DNA of 64,000 nucleotides from DATKQY01 sp035532475 (GTDB lineage Bacteria; Actinomycetota; Acidimicrobiia; Acidimicrobiales; Bog-793). The position numbers and the translations under genes are program-made. Location: the NCBI GenBank assembly GCA_035532475.1, contig DATKQY010000053.1, positions 1-64,000 of the forward strand, written 5' to 3'. The notes under the pieces are model-generated. The model did no database searches. It saw only the letters and a list, made by a program, of their open reading frames with translations, and had not been told where the DNA came from. Each line of letters opens with the position of its first letter. Position 1 is the first letter of the stretch. Shown here piece by piece: positions 24,132 through 32,582 of the stretch.

Positions 24132-24857
24132 CTAGCGGAGCGCGGCCGGCCCGGCTGCCGATCCCTCCGGAGCTTGTCGCGCAACCGGCGCGCGCACCGC
24201 GGTCGCGGGCCGGTGTTCCGGCGGACGGGACTCCGGCGACTCGAGCTCCGCCCGCGTCGAGAACCAGGCGATCGACGCCGGCAGGATGAACGGCATGAAC
24301 AGCAACCGCATCCACTGGAGCAGCGTGTTTCCCTCGAAGCCCGTCCAGGTCCAGTCGAGGGCGTAGCCACCGACGACGATCACGACGAACGTCGAGGCGA
24401 CGAGCGCGAAGGCGATCCGCCAACGCGCCTCGAGCCGTCGGTGGGTCTCGAACCACAACGGCAGCAGCGCCACCACGACCGGTAGCGCCAGCAGCTCGAG
24501 CCAGTCCCACAAGGTGTTGCCCTGGAACCCCGTCCACGTCCAGCCGAGCGCGTACCCGCCGATGACGAGGACGACGAAGGCGGCCAGCACGGCGGCGAAC
24601 ACGAACCGCCACTGCACGTGCCACCGGGCGCGGGTGCGGAACCAGAGCGGCAGCGTCGCCAGCACGAGGGGCAGCACGATCAGGTGGAGCAGGTCCCACA
24701 ACTGGCGGTGCTGCTGGAAGCCCGTCCAGTGCCATCGCAAGATGTAGCCGGCGGCGAGGACGACGGCGAAGGCGCCGACCAGCGACCAGCTGATCAGTAT
24801 TCGCCTGGCAACCATCGGGCTCACGTCACCGTTCGCGCCGTGATCGAGCGATCCCAT
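24132..24857 (-). CDS. Membrane protein with a triplicated WTGF...LPLWF unit
   Basis: A 241-residue integral membrane protein I cannot name. It contains three tandem copies of a unit of about 60 residues: a helix (VVLVIGGYAL), the motif W-T/H-WTGFQGNTLWDWL, a second helix of the type LLALPVVVALLPLWF, and a basic RTRARWxxxWR segment. Copy 1 spans about residues 20-85, copy 2 about 86-148, and copy 3 about 149-205, with the last copy losing the LPLWF end. The C-terminus is a Pro/Ala-rich cytoplasmic tail. The ATG at 24857 precedes MGSLDHGANGDVSPMVARR; a second ATG 14 codons later is possible. The coding strand follows the MATE gene's direction but is 230 bp upstream of it. Confidence 0.7.
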   Translation of the reverse strand: MGSLDHGANGDVSPMVARRILISWSLVGAFAVVLAAGYILRWHWTGFQQHRQLWDLLHLIVLPLVLATLPLWFRTRARWHVQWRFVFAAVLAAFVVLVIGGYALGWTWTGFQGNTLWDWLELLALPVVVALLPLWFETHRRLEARWRIAFALVASTFVVIVVGGYALDWTWTGFEGNTLLQWMRLLFMPFILPASIAWFSTRAELESPESRPPEHRPATAVRAPVARQAPEGSAAGPAALR

Positions 24858-25335
24858 TCCGGTCCACCACCTTTTGGTTCTGCCGTCGGTCGTCCGTTTG
24901 CCTGACCATGATGGCGCGATCAGGCGGACGGCGCCGCGGCGGCGGGCTGGGCCGCTCCGGCGGACGCGCGCCGTTGCGTTGCGCCGCTCGCAGCGGGGGT
25001 GACCTGGCCGGAGCTCCGCCGGAACTGCTCCGGGGCGGGCCGCTCGACATGCCGTCACGGCGCGCGCCGGGGACGCCGTCGGCGCGTGTGCCGTCAGGTC
25101 GCGGCGCGAGGGTGGCCGGCGCGAGGGTCGGTGGCTGGTACGCTCGCCTCACATCGATCGTCACCTCGGTCGGTGCGCCACCCGCCTCGTGCTGGTGAGC
25201 TGCCGGACCTCGTGACCGGCGACGCCTCCGCTGCCGCGACACAGTGCCCGGCCCAGCCGGTCCAACCGGAGGTACATATCGGGGCTGTCGCCCCCGTTCA
25301 CCGGCGCACTCGCGCCCTACCTCCGGAGCTACCAG
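24858..25335. other. Intergenic region / helicase leader
   Basis: About 480 bp between divergent genes. Several frames stay open because of the high GC content, but their products are Arg/Gly-rich and unrecognisable. Near 25135 the sequence TGGTACGCT resembles an extended -10 box and would give the helicase mRNA a leader of roughly 190 nt, a length often seen for cold-inducible RNA helicases. This is inference from one element. Confidence 0.3.
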
Positions 25336-26631
25336 TTGTCTTCCAGCTTTGTTTCCCTCGGCGTGCCGAGCGATCTGACCGCGCGCCTCGTCGAGCGCGG
25401 CATCACGGACCCTTACCCGATCCAGGCCGCCACCCTCGAGGAGTCGTTGCGCGGCGGGGACGTGTGCGCGCAGGCGCCGACGGGGTCCGGCAAGACGCTC
25501 GCGTTCGGCATCCCGCTCGTCGCTCGCGTGCAGCGCGCCCGGCCGCGTCACCCGCGTGCCCTCGTGCTCGTGCCGACTCGCGAGCTCGCGGCGCAGATCG
25601 CGACCGAGCTCGCGTATCTCGGCGCCGAGCGTGGAGTTCGTGTCGCCACCTTCTACGGCGGGGTCGGTTTCGGCAAGCAGCTCGACGCGCTCCGCAAGGG
25701 CGTGGAGGTTGCCGTGGCGTGCCCTGGGCGCCTCAGCGACCTCCTCGAGCGCGGCGCGCTCGTGCTCGGCGACGTCGACATCGTCGTGGTCGACGAGGCG
25801 GACCGCATGGCGGACATGGGGTTCTTGCCGGTCGTCCGGCGTCTCCTCGACCGCGTCGGGGCCGATCGCCAGACGCTCCTGTTCTCCGCGACGCTCGAAG
25901 GCGACGTCCAGCGGCTCGTGGACCGCTACCAGCGGCGGCCGACGCGTCACGTGCTCGACGCTCCGACGGACGCGATGGGCTCACGTACGCACCACTTCTG
26001 GCGCACGGAGACGCACGACCGCGCGGCGCTCACTGCGGACCTGGTCCGTACGCACCCCTCCGCGATCGTCTTCTGCAGGACCAAGCGCGGGGTCGACCGC
26101 CTCGCCCGTCAGCTCAGCCAGGCCGGGATCGCGACGGCTCCGCTCCACGGTGACCGTACCCAGGTGCAACGCGACCGTGCGCTCGCCGCCTTCCAGGCCC
26201 GCCAGGTCCAGGTGCTCGTCGGCACCGACGTCGCGGCGCGTGGCATCCACGTCGACGACGTCTCTTGCGTCGTGCACTTCGATCCGCCGGAGGACGAGAC
26301 CACCTACGTGCACCGCTCCGGGCGGACCGGGCGCGCCGGCGCCACGGGGATCGTCGTGTCACTCGTGACGCGTGAGCAAGAGCGCGCCGTGCGCGACATC
26401 CAGCAGCGTCTCAAGATGCCGACTGGCGTCGTCGCACCGACCGTCGAGCATCGCGTGACGCCACCGCCGCCGCAGGCCGCTCAGCCGATTCGGCAACGCC
26501 TCGTAGCGGCCCGTCCCGAGCAGGGGCGCACCCGCGCACCGAAGGGCGCGAGCAGCCGCAGAGGCGGGGCCTCGCGCCAGCGCGCCGGCGCCCGCTCCCG
26601 GCGTCCTCGCAGCCCGCACGCCGCGGCGTAG
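25336..26631 (+). CDS. DEAD-box ATP-dependent RNA helicase (RhlE-like)
   Basis: A 431-residue RNA helicase with all core motifs: Q motif (GITDPYPIQ), Walker A APTGSGKT, PTRELAAQI, DEAD box VVVDEADRM, motif III SATL, IVFCRTKRG, TDVAARGIHVDD and HRSGRTGRAG. The core ends about residue 370. The remaining about 60 residues are a basic Arg/Gln/Gly/Ala-rich tail suited to non-specific RNA binding. Such proteins unwind RNA in ribosome assembly and mRNA decay. The start is TTG at 25336, with GGAG nine bases upstream and SSSFVSLGV matching the usual N-terminus. It is monocistronic. Confidence 0.93.
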   Translation: MSSSFVSLGVPSDLTARLVERGITDPYPIQAATLEESLRGGDVCAQAPTGSGKTLAFGIPLVARVQRARPRHPRALVLVPTRELAAQIATELAYLGAERGVRVATFYGGVGFGKQLDALRKGVEVAVACPGRLSDLLERGALVLGDVDIVVVDEADRMADMGFLPVVRRLLDRVGADRQTLLFSATLEGDVQRLVDRYQRRPTRHVLDAPTDAMGSRTHHFWRTETHDRAALTADLVRTHPSAIVFCRTKRGVDRLARQLSQAGIATAPLHGDRTQVQRDRALAAFQARQVQVLVGTDVAARGIHVDDVSCVVHFDPPEDETTYVHRSGRTGRAGATGIVVSLVTREQERAVRDIQQRLKMPTGVVAPTVEHRVTPPPPQAAQPIRQRLVAARPEQGRTRAPKGASSRRGGASRQRAGARSRRPRSPHAAA

Positions 26632-26759
26632 ACGAGCGCTGCCGCTCCCCGGTGACCCGTCGTCGCAGCGGCCGGGCCGCCGCTCGCGCCGCGGCCGTCC
26701 TCAAGCCGGCTTCCAGGGCTGCAACCACGGGCTCGCCGGCCAGCCTTCCGCGGCGGCCA

Positions 26760-27278
26760 TCAGGGGGATGCCGTCGCACCGTCGACGGACTCTCTGGTGA
26801 TGTCGGCGTGGCCCGCATGCCGGGCAGTCTCCTCGATGAGGTGGAGGAGCACCCAGCGGAGCGACCAGGCGTCGACTTCGCTCGGAAACCACGGCACGCC
26901 CTTCGGCACCGGCACCGGGTGGCCGAGGTCGGCGATGCCGGCGACGACCGAGGCGGTCCGCGCCGCGACGGCGTCGTAGCGCTCGAGCACGTCGGCCAGC
27001 GTCTCGTCCTCGGCGAGGCGGAAGTTGGCCACGTAGTCCTCGAAGCGCTCCTCGGCCGGGCTGCTCGTGCGCTGGAGGACGATGTCGATCCAGCCGTCCT
27101 CGGTGGCGGCGCAGTACTTGAGCAGGCCGCCGATGCTGAGCGTGGAGCAGGTTGGCGTGGCTCGGGCCTGCTCGCCGCTGAGCCCGAAGGCCGAGAGTCG
27201 CAGCACGTAGCGTTGCTGGGAGAGGTAGTCGAGCAGGCCGGCCCGCTCGTCGTCGACCGGCGGCACGTTTCCGGGCAT
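26760..27278 (-). CDS. DinB/DUF664-family protein, putative mycothiol-dependent transferase
   Basis: A 172-residue four-helix-bundle protein with the DUF664 core: LLDYLSQQRYVLRLSAFGLS near the N-terminus, SIGGLLKYCAATEDGWI in place of the more usual His-containing helix, and the strongly conserved HLIEETARHAGHADI near the C-terminus. The first metal-ligand His of the canonical family is a Tyr or Cys here, so activity is uncertain. The ATG at 27278 has a textbook AAGGAGGGACCC before it. It is divergent from the acetyltransferase remnant. Confidence 0.83.
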   Translation of the reverse strand: MPGNVPPVDDERAGLLDYLSQQRYVLRLSAFGLSGEQARATPTCSTLSIGGLLKYCAATEDGWIDIVLQRTSSPAEERFEDYVANFRLAEDETLADVLERYDAVAARTASVVAGIADLGHPVPVPKGVPWFPSEVDAWSLRWVLLHLIEETARHAGHADITRESVDGATASP

Positions 27279-27407
27279 GGGTCCCTCCTTGTCGCGATGC
27301 GGACGCAGGCCAGTATGCGCTCGCTCGTGGACAGCTATTGTCCGCTTTTGTGGAGACGCGCCCTCCATGGTGGCCGCCCTGGGCGAGACGCCTGGGAGCA
27401 TCGGCTC

Positions 27408-27820
27408 ATGGAGACCAGGGCGCTCGGTCGCGGTGACGAGGATCAGGTGCTCGCGGCCTCGCACCTCTTCGACGGCCTGCGAGCGCCGCCGCGACCCGGC
27501 GCTTCCTCGGCGACGACGGTCATCACCTTCTCGTCGTCTACGAGGATGGCCGCCCTGCCGGCTTCGTGAGCGGGGTCGAGGTGACCCATCCGGACAAGGG
27601 GACGGAGATGTTCATCTACGAGCTCGCCGTCGACGGGGCCTTCCGCCGCCGGGGCGTCGGTCGCGCCCTGGTCGAGCGCCTCGGAGCGATCGCCCGCGAG
27701 CGCAGCTGGTACGGGATGTGGGTGCTCACCGACGAGGAGAACGCCAACGCGCTCGCGACCTACCGTCGGGGGGGCGGGAGTGCGGGACGCGGTCAGGTCG
27801 TCGTGGTCTGGACGTTCTGA
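27408..27820 (+). pseudogene. GNAT acetyltransferase (AAC(3)-I-like), frameshifted
   Basis: An ATG-initiated N-terminus (GRGDEDQVLAASHLFDG) is in one frame, while the rest is in another, shifted near 27470-27480. The rest comprises AAATRRFLGDDGHHLLVVYE, then AGFVSGVEVTHPDKGTEMFI, the acetyl-CoA loop RRRGVGRALVERL, and GMWVLTDEENANALATYRRG. Joined, they give a normal GNAT of about 137 residues resembling aminoglycoside 3-N-acetyltransferase type I and related actinobacterial acetyltransferases. The downstream part has its own GTG (27566), but starting there would remove half the domain. One base change would restore the protein, so a sequencing error is possible. Confidence 0.78.
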
Positions 27821-27863
27821 GCACGCGCTAGGCAGGTGGCGCGTGGGCCCGCGACGACGGTGA

Positions 27864-28724
27864 TCACTCCGGCGCCGGCGCCGCGGCGCCGGTGCCTCGA
27901 CCGCGGAGGAACCGTGCGAGCGCGGCGTTGAACTCGCCGGGACGCTCCAGGTTTGGCAGACGCGCGGCGCCGTCGATCACGACGACCTCTGCGCGGGGGA
28001 TCGCGCGCTGCAGCGCCTCGGCGTCGCGCACCGGGGTGAACTGGTCGTGGCGACCGACGACGACGAGGGTCGGCACCGACACCTGCCGCAGCAGCGGGCG
28101 GTGGTCGGGGCGCTCGGCACGCCCCCGGAGCGCCGCGGCCGCGCCCTCGGCCGGCGCGGAGCACATCATCGTGAGCAGGCCGCCGGCGACGTCGGGCAGC
28201 GCCTCGATGTTGGCGGACCAGATCATCATCGGGAGCACCTCTCGCGCGTAGACCTCCTTGCCTTCGCGGGACAGGCGGTCGGCCAGGTCGTAGCGGTGCT
28301 GTCGGCCGTCGGGCGTCTCGGCGGCGGCGGAGGTGTCGGCCAGCACGAGCCGGCTGACGCGCTTCGGACGGAGGCGGTAGAGCTCCATCACGATCTGGCC
28401 GCCCATCGAGAGCCCACCGAGCGCGAACCGCTCGATCCCGAGCTGGTCGAGCAGGGCCACGATGTCGCCGGCGAAGGTGCCGAGCGGCGTCTTGCCCGCC
28501 ACGACGCTGCTGCGTCCGTAGCCACGCAGGTCGGGCGTGATCACCCGCCACCTAGCGCCCGAGAGCCCGTCCACCTGCGGCCGCCACATCGACCGGTCGA
28601 ACGGGTGGCCTTGGACGAGGACGAGGGGCTCGCCCACGCCGTCGTCGCCGTAGTCGACGCTGATGCCGTTGACGAGAGCCGTCGCGATCGCGCTGGTCCA
28701 TCCTTCCGTTCGCGTCCGGACCAC
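27864..28724 (-). CDS. Alpha/beta hydrolase lacking the catalytic histidine
   Basis: A 286-residue alpha/beta-fold protein. Visible are the oxyanion region VLVQGHPFDRSMW, the strand PDLRGYGRSS, the nucleophile elbow GLSMGG, the acid-bearing GRHDQFTP, and the C-terminal VVVIDGAARLPNLERP. In active relatives the last motif reads GAGHLPNLE; here position 255 is Arg (CGT) where the catalytic His is expected, and the preceding Gly is Ala. All else is well preserved and the frame is intact, so it may be a recently inactivated enzyme or a non-hydrolytic binding protein. The start (GTG at 28724) is tentative. The EEP gene lies upstream on the same strand. Confidence 0.82.
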   Translation of the reverse strand: MVRTRTEGWTSAIATALVNGISVDYGDDGVGEPLVLVQGHPFDRSMWRPQVDGLSGARWRVITPDLRGYGRSSVVAGKTPLGTFAGDIVALLDQLGIERFALGGLSMGGQIVMELYRLRPKRVSRLVLADTSAAAETPDGRQHRYDLADRLSREGKEVYAREVLPMMIWSANIEALPDVAGGLLTMMCSAPAEGAAAALRGRAERPDHRPLLRQVSVPTLVVVGRHDQFTPVRDAEALQRAIPRAEVVVIDGAARLPNLERPGEFNAALARFLRGRGTGAAAPAPE

Positions 28725-28856
28725 TCTGGCCTGCCACGGTGCCGCCGTGCGAGCACGGCCCCCTCGGCGGCGCGCGCTCCGTGCCGGCCCGCCGACGAGT
28801 CCCGTCCGGTCGACGCGAGGGTGGGCCCGAGCGCCGGGAGGCGTGGACCAGCTCGG

Positions 28857-29918
28857 TCAGCCGCCGTGCCCGCTGCGCTCGACGGCGATCGACGCGACGA
28901 GCTCGTGGTGGTCGCTTCCCGGACCCGTGGCAGCGCTGAGCCGTGTGGCCGAGAGGCCGGCACCGACGAGGACGTGGTCGATGCGGACGAGGGGCGGGTA
29001 CCACCTGGCTTGGGGCCAGGTCATGTCGAACGGGCGCGCCCGGGCCGCCGCCGCGTCGGTGAGGCCGGCGCCGAGGATCTCCGAGAACCCCTTGCTGCCC
29101 CAGCTCGCATTGAAGTCGCCGGCGACGAGCAGCCGGCTCGCTCCTCCCGAACGGGCGAGTCTGGCGATCCGTCCGAGCTCGAGGCGCCAGAGCGCGAGCG
29201 AGGCGACGGGCGCGTAGTCGTGCACGACCCAGAGCCGGATGTTGCCCGATGGCAGCAGCAGCGTCGCGGTGACGAGGAAGGGATGGGGGCCGTCGTAGAC
29301 GACGTGGACGTCGCGCATCGGGTAGCGGCTCGCGATGAGGAATCCCCACGGATCGTTGCGGGAGACGACGAAGCGGTGGGGGAGGTGCGCGAAGGCGCCG
29401 GCCGCCTTGAGGCCCGCGTCGTCGGACGTCGTCGCCTCCTCGAACGTGACGAGGTCGGCGCGGTAGCGGGCGATGTCGGCGGCGTAGCCGCCCATGTCCG
29501 TGTCGTCGTCGTCGGCGGCCACGTTGGCGTCGAGCAAGCGGATCGTCGGGGCGGCCCCCGCCCACGCCGGCACCGCGCGCGACGCGAGCAGCTCGGGCGC
29601 TGCGAACGCGAGCTGGGCGACGACGATCGCGAGGGCACCGAGCACGAGGATCGGGCGGCGGCCTGCTGTCGCGACGAAGAGCACGAGCCACACGGGGAGA
29701 TAGAAGAGCCCGTTCAGCGAGTTGCAGACCGCAAGGAGCGTCGTCCCGTCCCAGTCCACGACGCGGAGCAGCGCGACGAGGCCGAGGACCCCGACGACCG
29801 CCCAGCCGACGGCGGTCGGGAACCAGTGGAGTCGCCAGGCGCGCCAGCGGGCGAGCGCCCCGTGCTCTCGCTCCTCGACGGGTTGGAACCCGCCGCCGGC
29901 GGGTGCTGCGAGCGTCAC
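28857..29918 (-). CDS. Membrane-anchored endonuclease/exonuclease/phosphatase-family protein
   Basis: A 353-residue protein with three predicted N-terminal helices (FPTAVGWAVVGVLGLVALL, FYLPVWLVLFVATAG, ILVLGALAIVVAQLAFAAPE) followed by a C-terminal EEP domain from about residue 130. Catalytic features of the EEP fold are visible: LLDANVAADD, VTFEEAT (metal Glu), WVVHDYAPVA, VAGDFNASWGSKGF (Asp/Asn), RIDHVLVG and GPGSDHHEL (catalytic Asp-His). The topology puts the hydrolase domain outside or at the membrane surface; similar proteins are found throughout actinobacteria as putative phosphodiesterases. GTG start at 29918, 133 bp upstream of the hydrolase gene. Confidence 0.85.
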   Translation of the reverse strand: MTLAAPAGGGFQPVEEREHGALARWRAWRLHWFPTAVGWAVVGVLGLVALLRVVDWDGTTLLAVCNSLNGLFYLPVWLVLFVATAGRRPILVLGALAIVVAQLAFAAPELLASRAVPAWAGAAPTIRLLDANVAADDDDTDMGGYAADIARYRADLVTFEEATTSDDAGLKAAGAFAHLPHRFVVSRNDPWGFLIASRYPMRDVHVVYDGPHPFLVTATLLLPSGNIRLWVVHDYAPVASLALWRLELGRIARLARSGGASRLLVAGDFNASWGSKGFSEILGAGLTDAAAARARPFDMTWPQARWYPPLVRIDHVLVGAGLSATRLSAATGPGSDHHELVASIAVERSGHGG

Positions 29919-30455
29919 TCGCTCGAGGCGCCGGGGCTCGCAGGTCGGCTCCTGCCCGCAGCCGCGGTGAGCTCGACCATCTCGCCATGATGACAGAGCC
30001 CGGCCGGCGAACCTCCGCGACCGGAGGCGGTGATCGGGCCACCGCGCGCCGACGCTTCGCCTTGGCTGGGATGCGCGAGGCGCGGGATCGAGCCGGGACG
30101 CGGCTGGACACGGCCTGTCGCCCGGGACCCGCGACCGAGGACCGAGCGGGGAGGGCCTTCCGGGGCGAGAGCGCTATCGCCGCCGATCTCCCCGCTGGGT
30201 GAGGACGCATGGACACCCTGCAGATCCTCAAATGACAAGAGACAGGAATCCCGCTGAGGAATCAAATGCACCGGCTGCCAGCCATCCGTTCGGTGCAAAA
30301 GAGCGCCGCGCCATGGCGCCCGCCAACCGTGCTCGGCAGCGGGACGCCCACGCTCAGTGGTCAGCCGGATATACCGCTACATTGCTGGTGTTCCACCGTT
30401 CGCGCTAACGCGCCTGTCGGAAGATTCCGAAGGGGGCGCACCGTAGCATCACTGT
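29919..30455. other. Divergent intergenic region
   Basis: About 540 bp between divergent genes with no supported coding region. The part from about 30215 to 30400 is less GC-rich (for example CTCAAATGACAAGAGACAGGA and GATATACCGCTACATTGC), as expected of a promoter region for the forward gene at 30456. A 12-bp palindrome GCGCCATGGCGC lies near 30310. Confidence 0.35.
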
Positions 30456-31379
30456 GTGCTCCTCAGCGTCGACCGCCCTCTCGCGGCTGATCCCTCACAG
30501 GTGATCGGCCTCGCCCCTATTCAACCGATCGAGGGCGAGAGCAGCCGGTTTCTCATCGCGTGCCTCGGGATGTCCGCGGCCAGCATCAGGTCGTTCGACG
30601 CCGACGGGCAGTGGGAGGTGGTCCACCGCGCGCCCGGGTCCGGACTCGTCCCGATCCGGCCCGGGGGCGGGCCGGCGCCCACCATCGACGACGTCTTGTT
30701 CCTGGCCGACTGCATCTCGTTCGACCATGACCTGCCGACCGTCGTCCGGCCGAGCGCCGAGGCGTACGCCGATGGCGGGCGCCCGTCGGGATCGCTCCTT
30801 CCGGGCCCTGCCGCGAGCGCGGGTCTCTGGTACTCCGACGTGCTGCCCGAGGCGCAGGAGCTCGCGGCAGAGATGCGCCTCGGGGCCCCCGTCGCCCTCC
30901 GTTATTCCGAGGGAGAGCGTTCGCTCGTCCAGTTCGAGACCCGATTCGCCGGCCTCACCGAGGCGCTCGGCTTCTACGCGATGGCGCTTCGCGAGCTCGA
31001 CGAGCCGGGGGAGTTCCTCGGCCTGTACCGCGTCCTGGCGTGGGCGGACGGCGGCGACGGCCGGTCGTTCGTCGCCACGCATCTCAAGTCAGTCGCGGAG
31101 TTCGACTTCGGCGTGCTGCGCACCCAGCCGATCCGCAACGGCGCGGCGATGGACGTCTTCGAGCGTTACCGCAAGCTCGCCCTGGCGCGCCTTGGGTCGT
31201 TCCGTTCGTACGGCATGTCCGACAGCGAGATTGCGGACCATCTCCTCGGGATCCGGATCGACCTCGCGAGGAGCGGCTCGGCCCCCGGGCCGAACGCCGT
31301 CGGCGCCGTCGTGAGCGGCGTCGCGCACGACCTCCCCGTCGTGAAGCTGCTCGCCCGCATCGCCCTAGACAGCGCCTGA
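30456..31379 (+). CDS. Conserved-looking protein of unknown function (307 aa)
   Basis: I do not recognise this protein. It is 307 residues, soluble, without signal peptide or membrane helix, and has balanced alpha/beta composition and strong third-position GC, so it is a real gene. Segments that look structured are RFLIACLGMSAASIRSFDAD, VLFLADCISFDHDLPTVVRP, RFAGLTEALGFYAMALRELD and FERYRKLALARLGSFRSYGM. It starts at a GTG (30456). Two hairpins (31384-31418) separate it from the Ca2+/H+ exchanger gene on the same strand, so they may be separately transcribed. Confidence 0.6.
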   Translation: MLLSVDRPLAADPSQVIGLAPIQPIEGESSRFLIACLGMSAASIRSFDADGQWEVVHRAPGSGLVPIRPGGGPAPTIDDVLFLADCISFDHDLPTVVRPSAEAYADGGRPSGSLLPGPAASAGLWYSDVLPEAQELAAEMRLGAPVALRYSEGERSLVQFETRFAGLTEALGFYAMALRELDEPGEFLGLYRVLAWADGGDGRSFVATHLKSVAEFDFGVLRTQPIRNGAAMDVFERYRKLALARLGSFRSYGMSDSEIADHLLGIRIDLARSGSAPGPNAVGAVVSGVAHDLPVVKLLARIALDSA

Positions 31380-31383
31380 TCCC

Positions 31384-31418
31384 GGCGGCGGATCGCCGCC
31401 GACCCCGCCAGGCGGGGT
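31384..31418 (+). terminator. Two adjacent hairpins after the unknown gene
   Basis: The first is GGCGGCG-GAT-CGCCGCC (31384-31400), the second ACCCCGCC-A-GGCGGGGT (31402-31418), starting 5 bp after the stop. Side by side they would form a compact terminator or an attenuator ahead of the exchanger gene. Confidence 0.6.
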
Positions 31419-31472
31419 ACCGTACGGATCTTCCGCCCTGGCAGCATTGGTGTTGCCAGGCGCCTGAGGCCC

Positions 31473-32573
31473 ATGGGGAAACGCTTGGGATCCGTCGACA
31501 GCGCGCGCCGTCATCTGCTGCCCGGCGATCGGCGGCTGCTCGGCGCCGGCGCGCTGCTGACCGGCGCGACCGGCGTGACGCACTACGTGCACGCCGGGCG
31601 GATCGTCCCGTTCGTGGTCGCCGGCATAGGGCTCGGCGTGCTGGCGGCGATCGTCGGCCGCAGCGTCGACCGGCTCGGGGACCGGCTCGGGTCCGGGACG
31701 ACCGGGGTCGTGCAGTCCGCGCTCGGCAACCTGCCCGAGCTGTTCGTCGGGATCTTCGCCCTTCGCGCCGGCCTCGTCGGCGTGGTGCAGGCGGCCCTCG
31801 TCGGCTCGATCCTCGCCAACGTGCTCCTCGTGCTCGGTGCCGCCTTCATCGTCGGAGGCCTACGTCACGGCACGCAGCGCTTCACCGCCGAGGCCGCGCG
31901 GACGCCGGTGCTCCTGCTCGTGCTGGCGGTGTCGATCGTCATCGTGCCGACGCTCTCGTCCCACCTCGGGATCGCCGTCGCGCACCACGAGCACGCGCTC
32001 TCCAACGTCGCCGCCGTCATCTTGCTCATTGTGTTCGTGCTCTCGATCCCTGCCTCGCTCAAGCCGGGCACCGTCGCGCCAGCGGACCCCGAGGCGGCGG
32101 GTGGCGGCCCTCGGTGGCCGCTTGCGCTCGTCCTGTGGGCACTGCTCGGTTCGAGCGTCGCGGCCGCGTTCGTCTCTGACTGGTTCGTCGCCGCCCTCAC
32201 GCCGGCGCTGTCGGCACTGCACGTCTCGCAGGCCTTCGCTGGGCTCGTCATTGTCGCCATCGCCGGCAACGCGGTCGAGAACGTCGTCGGGATCAAGCTC
32301 GCCGCGCAGGACCGCGCCGACTACGCGATGTCGGTGATCTTGCAGAGTCCGGTGCAGATCGCGCTCGGGTTGATCCCGGTCCTCGTCCTCCTGTCGAACG
32401 TCCTCGGCGGAGCGACGCTCACCCTCGTGATGCCGGTGATGCTGGTCGCGTCGCTCGCCATCGCCGTCGTCGTGACCGTCGTCGTCGTGTTCGACGGCGA
32501 GTCGACGTGGCTCGAGGGCGTCACCCTGCTCGGTCTCTACGCCGCGATAGCGACCGCCTTCTGGTGGGGCTGA
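31473..32573 (+). CDS. Calcium/proton exchanger (CaCA superfamily)
   Basis: A 366-residue antiporter of the Cax/ChaA type, expelling Ca2+ in exchange for protons. Two inverted alpha-repeat motifs carry the ion-binding acidic residues: GNLPELFVGIFALRAG in the first half (residues about 85-100) and AIAGNAVENVVGIKL in the second (about 262-276). Around eleven helices are predicted. The central hydrophilic loop (KPGTVAPADPEAAGGGPRWP) lacks the acidic stretch seen in many homologues. The ATG at 31473 follows a GAGGCCC. The gene ends 9 bp from the convergent LytM-like gene. Confidence 0.88.
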   Translation: MGKRLGSVDSARRHLLPGDRRLLGAGALLTGATGVTHYVHAGRIVPFVVAGIGLGVLAAIVGRSVDRLGDRLGSGTTGVVQSALGNLPELFVGIFALRAGLVGVVQAALVGSILANVLLVLGAAFIVGGLRHGTQRFTAEAARTPVLLLVLAVSIVIVPTLSSHLGIAVAHHEHALSNVAAVILLIVFVLSIPASLKPGTVAPADPEAAGGGPRWPLALVLWALLGSSVAAAFVSDWFVAALTPALSALHVSQAFAGLVIVAIAGNAVENVVGIKLAAQDRADYAMSVILQSPVQIALGLIPVLVLLSNVLGGATLTLVMPVMLVASLAIAVVVTVVVVFDGESTWLEGVTLLGLYAAIATAFWWG

Positions 32574-32582
32574 TCGGACGGT

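Noticed and set aside
28047..29990. Forward 647-codon frame
   Set aside because: Antisense to the hydrolase and EEP genes; rich in Arg/Glu/Asp from mirrored codons, no domain.
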